Positions 58,094-64,000 of a stretch of 64,000 nucleotides of DNA are shown in pieces. This DNA comes from Limnobacter alexandrii (lineage in GTDB: Bacteria > Pseudomonadota > Gammaproteobacteria > Burkholderiales > Burkholderiaceae_B): the NCBI RefSeq assembly GCF_005871185.1, contig NZ_SWKN01000006.1, positions 908,451 to 972,450 on the forward strand. The letters are read 5' to 3'. The position numbers were made by a program, and so were the translations under genes. Within the stretch, counting starts at the first letter, position 1; each line of letters begins with the position of its first letter. Below the pieces are notes generated by a model. The model saw only the letters and a list, made by a program, of their open reading frames with translations, did not search any database and was not told the DNA's origin.

Positions 58094-58888
58094 ATGCGAC
58101 TTCGAATTGCGACCTACAACATTCACAAGGGGGTGATGGGCTTGCGCAAGCCCGCCCTGACCATTCACGCCCTGCGCGAGCAAATTCATGCGATGGATGC
58201 CGACCTGGTGTTTTTGCAGGAAGTGCAAGGTCGGCACGATCGGCATGCAGGCAAGTTTGAACAGTGGCCCGAGGCCGGGCAGCACGAGTTTCTTGCGCAG
58301 TCGCCATCGGCCATCGACGATTTGTTGGGCCATGCAAGCCAGCGATATTTCACTGCTTACGGCATGAATGCCGTGTATTCGCATGGGCACCACGGCAACG
58401 CCCTGTTGTCGCGATACGAAATTGAATGGATGCTGAATCAGGATGTGTCAGACCACCGGCTTGAGCAGCGGGGTTTGTTGCATTGCTGTGTGAAAACGCC
58501 TGTGGGCCCCATTCATGCCATGGTGGCGCATTTTGGTTTGCTTTACCGCAGCCGCGTACGCCAGGCCAGCAAGCTGATTGAACATGTGGGCACCCATGTG
58601 CCTGCTGGCATGCCTTTGGTGGTGGCTGGTGATTTCAATGACTGGCAACGTCGACTTGGGCCGATTTTGCAACAGGGTTTGCAGGCGGAGGAAGTGATGC
58701 CTTTGGACAAACACAATCGACTGGCCCGGGTGAGCAGCTTTCCCAGCCGGTTTCCAGTGCTGGGCCTGGATCGCGTGTTTGCCCGTGGTTTCACGGTGCA
58801 TGAGGCCACGGTGCTTCATGGGCAGGCTTGGGCCAAGTTGTCTGACCACGCACCCTTTGTGGTGGACCTGGAGTGCGCATGGTGTTGA
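58094..58888 (+). CDS. Endonuclease/exonuclease/phosphatase family protein (YbhP-like)
   Basis: The 264-residue protein has the EEP superfamily residues: ATYNIHKGVMG, VFLQEVQGRH, HGNALLSRY, VVAGDFNDWQ and the terminal SDHAPFVVDL. Members cut phosphodiesters in nucleic acids or phospholipids. E. coli ybhP lies before clsB exactly as here, so a lipid-related role is plausible but unproved. A TTG three codons upstream is an alternative start. It overlaps clsB by 10 bases. Confidence 0.92.
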   Translation: MRLRIATYNIHKGVMGLRKPALTIHALREQIHAMDADLVFLQEVQGRHDRHAGKFEQWPEAGQHEFLAQSPSAIDDLLGHASQRYFTAYGMNAVYSHGHHGNALLSRYEIEWMLNQDVSDHRLEQRGLLHCCVKTPVGPIHAMVAHFGLLYRSRVRQASKLIEHVGTHVPAGMPLVVAGDFNDWQRRLGPILQQGLQAEEVMPLDKHNRLARVSSFPSRFPVLGLDRVFARGFTVHEATVLHGQAWAKLSDHAPFVVDLECAWC

Positions 58889-60231
58889 ACCTGTTGCCCG
58901 CTACCGCGCCCGAGCGCGAGGGCAATGCGGTGGAGTTGCTGATGGGGGGCGAACAGCTGTTTCCACGTGCCCTGCAAGCCATTGAGCAAGCCAGGCATGC
59001 GGTGCGCATTGAAACCTATATTTTTGCGAACGACCCGATAGGCGAAGCTTTTTGCCAGGCCATGTGCCGTGCAGCAGCACGTGGGGTAGAGGTGCGCTTG
59101 GTGCTGGATGGTTTTGGTGGGCAGGAAGGCGTGCGCACCTGGGTTGCAGGCTTGCGACAGCATGGCGTTCATGTGCGGGTGTTTCGGCCTGAGGGCGCTT
59201 GGTTCAAGCTGAACCCAAAACGGCTTCGCCGCATGCACCGGAAAATAATTGCAATCGACAACGACATTGCCTTTGTGGGTGGCATCAACCTGATTGATGA
59301 CATGAACCATGCGGGTGAACGTGATGAGCTTTTAAAAGCCACTGAGCGGGCACAGCAAAAACGCGAGCCGATATGGGGTGCTTCAGGCGGCATGCGCGAA
59401 CAGGCCATGGTGGTGAACACCGATTTGCTGGACCAAAAAAAACTGGGGCCACGCTATGACTTCGCCGTGCAGTTGCAAGGCCCTGTGGTGCAAGACGTGT
59501 GGCACAACATGGAATGGTTGTGGTTGCAAATTGGCCCGGGCGGCCGTGTTACCGATACCTTCAGTTCAAGCTGGTGGAAGGAAAGGGTAGAGCAGTTGCA
59601 GGAGGCCATGGTGCGCCAGCGCTCAGCCCCCAAACCAAAGCCAGTGGGCAAGGTGAAGGCCCAATTGGCCGTGCGCGACAATTTCCGTTTGCGCAGGCGA
59701 ATTGAACGTGCTTACGTGCAGGCCATTGGCAATGCGCAACGCTCAGTCATTCTCAGCAATGCCTACTTTTTGCCTGGCCGAAAAATTCGCAAGGCCTTGA
59801 TTGCTGCCCGTGCGCGCGGCGTGCATGTTCAGTTGTTGTTGCAAGGGCGTGTGGAGTACCGTTTCCAGCATTACGCCACGCAAAGTTTGTATTCCAGTTT
59901 GTTGGCGGCGGGGGTGGATATTTATGAATACCTGCCCAGTTTTTTGCATGCCAAAGTGGCGGTGGTGGATTCCAATTGGGCCACGGTGGGTTCCTCCAAC
60001 CTGGACCCGTTGAGTTGTCTGTTTGCCCGTGAGGCGAATGTGATTGTTTACAACCGGGACTTTGCGAATGCACTGCGCGAAGAATTACAAAGTTCCATTC
60101 AAAATGACAGCCGCGAAATTCAGGCCAGCGAGCATGCACAGCGCCCCCTGAGGGAAAGGGTGTTCAGTTGGCTGTGTTATAAATTAATGCTTCTGGCTGT
60201 TTTTCTGGGTGGTTTCGGCAGCCGGTATTAG
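58879..60231 (+). CDS. clsB: Cardiolipin synthase B
   Basis: ClsB is a phospholipase D-type synthase making cardiolipin. The 450-residue protein has two HKD motifs: MHRKIIAIDNDIAFVGGINL and LHAKVAVVDSNWATVGSSNL, with no N-terminal membrane helices, which separates ClsB from ClsA. A C-terminal hydrophobic segment (WLCYKLMLLAVFLGGFG) may attach it to the membrane. A GTG two codons upstream is an alternative start. It overlaps the EEP gene. Confidence 0.94.
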   Translation: MVLNLLPATAPEREGNAVELLMGGEQLFPRALQAIEQARHAVRIETYIFANDPIGEAFCQAMCRAAARGVEVRLVLDGFGGQEGVRTWVAGLRQHGVHVRVFRPEGAWFKLNPKRLRRMHRKIIAIDNDIAFVGGINLIDDMNHAGERDELLKATERAQQKREPIWGASGGMREQAMVVNTDLLDQKKLGPRYDFAVQLQGPVVQDVWHNMEWLWLQIGPGGRVTDTFSSSWWKERVEQLQEAMVRQRSAPKPKPVGKVKAQLAVRDNFRLRRRIERAYVQAIGNAQRSVILSNAYFLPGRKIRKALIAARARGVHVQLLLQGRVEYRFQHYATQSLYSSLLAAGVDIYEYLPSFLHAKVAVVDSNWATVGSSNLDPLSCLFAREANVIVYNRDFANALREELQSSIQNDSREIQASEHAQRPLRERVFSWLCYKLMLLAVFLGGFGSRY

Positions 60232-60256
60232 TGTGTGTTTTTGAAGGTTGTGCAGC

Positions 60257-61267
60257 ATGGATTTGGTGGTGAGTCGCCCCGAAGGTTTGTATTGCCCCCA
60301 GGGCGATTTTTACATTGACCCTTGGCGCAAGGTTGACCGCGCAATCATCACCCATGCGCATGCCGACCATGCCCGTGTGGGGCACAACCATTACCTGTGT
60401 GCGGCCCCCGGCGAGGGCGTGTTGCGCACACGCCTGGGCACCATTTCTTTGGACACACTGCCCTACGGTGCCAGCACCACTCACAACGGCGTCAAAATTT
60501 CTTTGCACCCGGCCGGGCATGTGTTGGGTTCGTGTCAAATTCGCCTGGAGTACCAAGGCCAGGTGTGGGTGGCCAGTGGCGATTACAAGGTGGCGCCTGA
60601 CTTAACCTGCGATGCATTCGAACCTGTGCAGTGCCACACATTCATCACGGAATCTACCTTTGGTTTGCCCATTTACCGCTGGCGCAGCGATGCTGAAATT
60701 TATGCCGAGATAAATGCATGGTGGGCTGCCAATGCCGCACAGGGCAGGGCCAGCGTGTTGTACGGCTACTCATTCGGCAAGGCGCAGCGAATACTGGCGG
60801 GTGTTGATTCAAGCATTGGCCCCATTGTGTGCCACAGCGCTTGCGAAGGTTTGAACAAGGCCTATCGCGATGCAGGTGTGAAGCTGCCTGAAACATTCAC
60901 TGTGAGTGAAGTGCTCGACAAATCCATTTACAAAACCTGCCTTGCCATTGCGCCACCCGCAGCCCAGGGCGCTGCCTGGATGAAACGATTTGGCAATGCG
61001 TATTCTGATGCGTTTGCATCGGGCTGGATGCAGTTGCGTGGTGGGCGCAGGCGCAGCAATGTAGACCGGGGTTTTGTGATGTCTGACCATGCAGACTGGC
61101 CCGGGCTTATGCGTGCCATTGGTGCCACTGGTGCAGAGCAGGTGATTGTGACCCACGGCTATGTTCAGGTAATGGTGCGCTGGTTACAAGAACAGGGCTT
61201 GAATGCACGCGCCTTTGTCACTGAATATGGCGGCGAGGGTGAAGGCGAAGGGGAGCCTGCTGCATGA
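60257..61267 (+). CDS. Ligase-associated metallo-beta-lactamase-fold DNA exonuclease
   Basis: The 336-residue protein has the MBL/beta-CASP signature HAHADH at residues 33-38, further metal ligands in HPAGHVLGSCQI and SGDYK, the ITESTFGLP motif, and SDHADWPGL near the end. It matches the exonuclease usually encoded with ATP-dependent ligase in bacterial DNA-repair clusters, related to SNM1/Artemis-like nucleases. The C-terminus ends in a glycine/glutamate run. An ATGA overlap joins it to the ligase gene. A TTG three codons upstream is an alternative start. Confidence 0.92.
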   Translation: MDLVVSRPEGLYCPQGDFYIDPWRKVDRAIITHAHADHARVGHNHYLCAAPGEGVLRTRLGTISLDTLPYGASTTHNGVKISLHPAGHVLGSCQIRLEYQGQVWVASGDYKVAPDLTCDAFEPVQCHTFITESTFGLPIYRWRSDAEIYAEINAWWAANAAQGRASVLYGYSFGKAQRILAGVDSSIGPIVCHSACEGLNKAYRDAGVKLPETFTVSEVLDKSIYKTCLAIAPPAAQGAAWMKRFGNAYSDAFASGWMQLRGGRRRSNVDRGFVMSDHADWPGLMRAIGATGAEQVIVTHGYVQVMVRWLQEQGLNARAFVTEYGGEGEGEGEPAA

Positions 61268-63012
61268 AACAGTTTGCAGAATTGTTTGCCGAACTGGATG
61301 GCTCCACCTCAACCTTGCACAAGGTGCAGGCATTGCGCCGTTACTTTGAGCGCGCACCCGCCGAGGATGCTGCATGGGCTGTGTATTTTTTGTCAGGCGG
61401 AAAACCCAAGCGCACCGTGCCCACACGCACCCTGCGTGAGGTGGCTTTGCAGGTGAGTGGTTTGCCCGACTGGTTGTTTGAAGAAAGTTACCAGGCGGTG
61501 GGCGATTTGGCGGAGACCATTGCCCATGTGTTGCCCATTGCACCCGTGCAAACGGGTCATGCACAAGGCTTGGCCTGGTGGATGCAAAACCGAATTTTAC
61601 CCCTGCGCACGCTGCCCGATGAAGAACGCATTGTTGCCGTGCAAGCTTGCTGGAATGAGCTGGCAGCCAATGAGCGGTTTCTGTTCGTGAAGCTGGTAGG
61701 TGGCGGCTTTCGGGTGGGTGTATCCAAGTTGTTGGTGACCCGCGCACTGGCTGAGCTGGCTGGGCTGGATGCAAAGCTGGTGGCCACCCGCATGATGGGC
61801 TTTGCCGATGCCAGCAACCAGCCTACGGCCGAGCAGTTCAGCGCCTTGTTGGCTTCGCCTGGTGAAGGCAGTACCGGGCAGGATGCTGGTCGATTGGGCC
61901 AACCTTTGCCGTTTTTTCTGGCGCACCCCTTGCAGGAAGAACCTGAAAGCCTCGGCGCAGTTGAAGACTGGTTGGTGGAATGGAAATTCGACGGCATTCG
62001 AGCCCAAGTGGTGAAAGAGGGCGGGCAGGTGTGGGTGTGGTCGCGCGGTGAAGAATTGGTCAGCGAGCAGTTTCCGGAGTTGCAGGAAGCCTTCGCGCAA
62101 TGGCCCGATGGCTGCATTCTGGACGGCGAAATACTGGTGTGGCAAGGCGATACACCCGCTGGCTTCAATGCCTTGCAGGGGCGTTTGAATCGCAAAGTGG
62201 TCAGTAAAAAATTGATGACCGATTCGCCGGTTGTATTTCTTGCCTACGACCTGCTTCGTTTGAATGGCCTGAACACAGTGGATCAAACCCAGCTGCAACG
62301 CCGAGCTGCACTGGAAGATTTTTATGCGAAACATCATGAACAAAGCACCGTGAATTCCATGCCGCGTTTGTTGTTGTCGCAACGCGTGTGCGCAGCAAGT
62401 TGGCAAGAACTGAAATTGCTTCGGGAGGAAAGCCGTGCGCGGGGCGTGGAAGGTTTCATGCTGAAGCACCGGGATTCCCGCTATGGGGTTGGCCGAACCA
62501 AGGCCGACGGTTTGTGGTGGAAATGGAAAATTGACCCCATGACCATCGACTGTGTGCTGGTGTATGCACAGCGCGGGCATGGGCGGCGCGCCAGCCTGTA
62601 CACCGATTACACGTTTGCTGTGTGGGAAACGCCGCCAGCCAATGCTGCGCAGGCGCAAGAAGTGGCGCAAGCGATAGCAAACGGTGAAAAAGTAGAAGAC
62701 ACGGTGGCCCGTGGTTTGCCCCGTTTGGTGCCGTTTGCGAAAGCTTATTCGGGCCTGACTGACGAAGAATTCAAAGAAGTAGACCGTGTAATTCGCAAGC
62801 ACACCGTGGACAAGTTTGGCCCGGTTCGCACTGTGGTGCCAGTGCTTGTTTTTGAGCTGGGCTTTGAGGCCATTTCCCGTTCCAGTCGACACAAAAGTGG
62901 TGTGGCTGTTCGTTTTCCACGTATGCTTCGCATTCGCCATGACAAACCTTTGCATGAAGCCGATCACCTTGCGGTGCTCGAGGCTTTGTTGCCCCTGGAG
63001 AATGTAGTTTGA
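61264..63012 (+). CDS. ATP-dependent DNA ligase
   Basis: The 582-residue protein has an N-terminal DNA-binding domain. The adenylation domain follows with nucleophile Lys241 in EWKFDGIRAQ, then motif III-like VFLAYDLLRL, motif IV VEGFMLKHRDS, motif V DGLWWKWKIDPMTIDCVLVY, and an OB domain. It belongs to the bacterial ligases linked to the exonuclease encoded upstream, not to the essential NAD-dependent LigA. The Lhr-type helicase and PdeM partners often present in these clusters are not in this window. Confidence 0.95.
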   Translation: MKQFAELFAELDGSTSTLHKVQALRRYFERAPAEDAAWAVYFLSGGKPKRTVPTRTLREVALQVSGLPDWLFEESYQAVGDLAETIAHVLPIAPVQTGHAQGLAWWMQNRILPLRTLPDEERIVAVQACWNELAANERFLFVKLVGGGFRVGVSKLLVTRALAELAGLDAKLVATRMMGFADASNQPTAEQFSALLASPGEGSTGQDAGRLGQPLPFFLAHPLQEEPESLGAVEDWLVEWKFDGIRAQVVKEGGQVWVWSRGEELVSEQFPELQEAFAQWPDGCILDGEILVWQGDTPAGFNALQGRLNRKVVSKKLMTDSPVVFLAYDLLRLNGLNTVDQTQLQRRAALEDFYAKHHEQSTVNSMPRLLLSQRVCAASWQELKLLREESRARGVEGFMLKHRDSRYGVGRTKADGLWWKWKIDPMTIDCVLVYAQRGHGRRASLYTDYTFAVWETPPANAAQAQEVAQAIANGEKVEDTVARGLPRLVPFAKAYSGLTDEEFKEVDRVIRKHTVDKFGPVRTVVPVLVFELGFEAISRSSRHKSGVAVRFPRMLRIRHDKPLHEADHLAVLEALLPLENVV

Positions 63013-63905
63013 ATCCCGAAAACAGTCGCCTGTTGGGCATTGATTTTTCCAGCAGTCCCACCAAGAAAAAACCAATTGCAGTGGCTGTGGGCCAGTGGCA
63101 GGGTGCGGTGTTGGCAGTTGATGAACTCATGTCGCTGACCACGCTGGGCGAGTTTGAAACCTTGTTGAAAGAAGGACCCCAGGCATTCGGAAAACTGGAG
63201 CGCGCAGCAGGGCCTTTGGAGCAATTGGGATTTGTGGCCGCCATTGACATGCCTTTTGGTTTGTCGCGCAAACTGGTGGAAGGTTTGAAGTGGCCTGGCG
63301 CGGGGCGCACCGACTTCAAGGCCTGGGAAAACCTGATCAACCACTACAGTGCCTTGAGCCGCGAGCAAATTCGTGCCACCTTCAAAGCGTGGTGTGATGC
63401 ACGGCCAGCCGGGCACAAGTTTGCGCACCGGGAATGCGATGGTCCGGCGGGTTCATCGCCTTCCATGAAATGGGTGAACCCACCTGTGGCTTACATGCTG
63501 CACGCTGGTGCACCGTTGTTGATGAAAACGGGCGTGCACATACCCGGCATGCAGCGTGGCGACTCCACACGCGTGGCCCTGGAGGCCTACCCTGGCTACC
63601 TGGCCCGCAAGGTGTTGAACCGGGCCAGTTACAAAAGCGATGATCCGAAGAAAGACACAGCCGATCGACGTATGGCCCGCTCTGAGTTGCTGTGTGCTTT
63701 GGAAGAAGGCATGTTGTTTGGCATCAAGGTGCAGGTGCGCCCTTATTTGCGCGCGAAGTTGCTGGATGATGTCAAAGCCGATCACCTGGATGCGGTGCTG
63801 TGTTGCCTGGTTGCGGGCTGGGCAGCCAAGCGGGTTGATTCCAATTTCGGTTTGCCCAAATTGATCGACCCTGTAGAGGGCTGGATTGCCGGGGTGGTGC
63901 CTTAG
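63009..63905 (+). CDS. DUF429 protein, predicted RNase H-like fold
   Basis: The 298-residue product starts at TTG overlapping the ligase stop (TTGA) and matches DUF429. Acidic residues sit where an RNase H-like nuclease needs them: Asp12 (LLGIDFSSSP), Asp80 (AAIDMPFGLSR) and Asp258/Asp261 (KADHLDAVLCCLVAGWAAK). The function of the family is unknown. Tight coupling to an exonuclease and a ligase suggests a nucleic-acid role, which is inference. The stop overlaps that of the opposing kinase gene by 2 bases. Confidence 0.88.
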   Translation: MNPENSRLLGIDFSSSPTKKKPIAVAVGQWQGAVLAVDELMSLTTLGEFETLLKEGPQAFGKLERAAGPLEQLGFVAAIDMPFGLSRKLVEGLKWPGAGRTDFKAWENLINHYSALSREQIRATFKAWCDARPAGHKFAHRECDGPAGSSPSMKWVNPPVAYMLHAGAPLLMKTGVHIPGMQRGDSTRVALEAYPGYLARKVLNRASYKSDDPKKDTADRRMARSELLCALEEGMLFGIKVQVRPYLRAKLLDDVKADHLDAVLCCLVAGWAAKRVDSNFGLPKLIDPVEGWIAGVVP

Positions 63906-64000
63906 GTACTGGGCAATTCAATGCTGACCAACAGACCGTTTGGTGCGCAGTTGCGTGCGCTCAGTGTTCCATTTGCGCGCTGAAGCGATTTTTTTGCAAT
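63902..64000 (-). CDS. Sensor histidine kinase, C-terminal end (rest outside window)
   Basis: The 32 visible residues read IAKKSLQRANGTLSARN then CAPNGLLVSIELPST, which is the end of a HATPase_c domain (the GLAIAK...G..G..N...G..f.i.lP pattern of two-component kinases). Only the last part of the gene is here, so partner and signal are unknown. The stop (TAA) lies tail to tail with the DUF429 stop, sharing 2 bases. Confidence 0.75.
   Translation of the reverse strand: MAKKSLQRANGTLSARNCAPNGLLVSIELPST

Overview
The window is a chromosomal stretch from a betaproteobacterium, most likely Burkholderiales. A Limnobacter-like genome would fit the moderate GC and gene order, but that genus guess is inference. 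The evidence is the unbroken spc/alpha ribosomal operon with infA inside it, system II cytochrome c maturation (resB-resC), the mrcA/pilMNOPQ/aroKB/dgt/gltBD order, a MFS-ssb pair beside uvrA, and PhaAB-type Mrp genes. No rRNA, tRNA, CRISPR array, prophage or intact insertion sequence was seen. Coding density is very high and no gene-free gap exceeds about 220 bases.

Layout. 1-7.8 kb: end of the ribosomal protein supercluster (rplE' to rplQ) with secY, infA, rpmJ and rpoA, closed by an intrinsic terminator. 7.9-11.8 kb: NodI/NodJ-type ABC exporter, cutA and dsbD. 11.8-14.5 kb (minus): engB-hemB-corA, three overlapping genes. 14.7-18.9 kb: cytochrome c4 and resB-resC; with dsbD and hemB this makes a haem and cytochrome c neighbourhood. 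19-23.3 kb: lptM-lysA (minus) divergent from cyaY, then mrcA (minus). 23.4-28.2 kb: type IV pilus operon pilMNOPQ, with an aberrant PilM and PilP. 28.2-31.7 kb: aroK-aroB-dgt and an intact RAYT-like transposase gene that has lost its catalytic residues. 31.9-38.1 kb: gltB-gltD. 38.2-42.1 kb (minus): mscS-type channel and uvrA. 42.2-45.8 kb: MFS transporter, ssb, an unknown exported protein, a FAH-family enzyme and a DUF411 lipoprotein. 45.9-52.1 kb: six-gene Mrp cation/proton antiporter operon. 52.1-54.4 kb: AraC-family regulator divergent from a membrane desaturase/hydroxylase. 54.6-57.9 kb: fmdB-like, DUF502, aspS, nudB. 58.1-63.9 kb: EEP phosphodiesterase-clsB, then exonuclease-ATP-dependent ligase-DUF429. 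The window ends in the 3' end of a sensor histidine kinase gene on the minus strand.

Most operons use 4-base ATGA or TAATG overlaps, implying translational coupling. Several tail-to-tail gene pairs leave only 6-13 bases between stop codons. At two of these the intrinsic terminator lies inside coding sequence (cyaY; the AraC-family gene opposite mrpG).

The least ordinary region is 31.0-31.9 kb. A RAYT-like gene lacks both its HUH histidines and its catalytic tyrosine. It is followed by a GGGGTCAGACCCC palindrome and a 16-base inverted repeat. The repeat brackets a candidate gltB promoter and covers the gltB ribosome binding site. This could be a device that blocks translation of read-through transcripts, or a REPIN/MITE-like relic. 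Other points of interest are the exonuclease-ligase-DUF429 operon, the PilM/PilP anomalies, hairpins and palindromes immediately before mrpA and the MFS gene, and divergent start codons that share one CATG.
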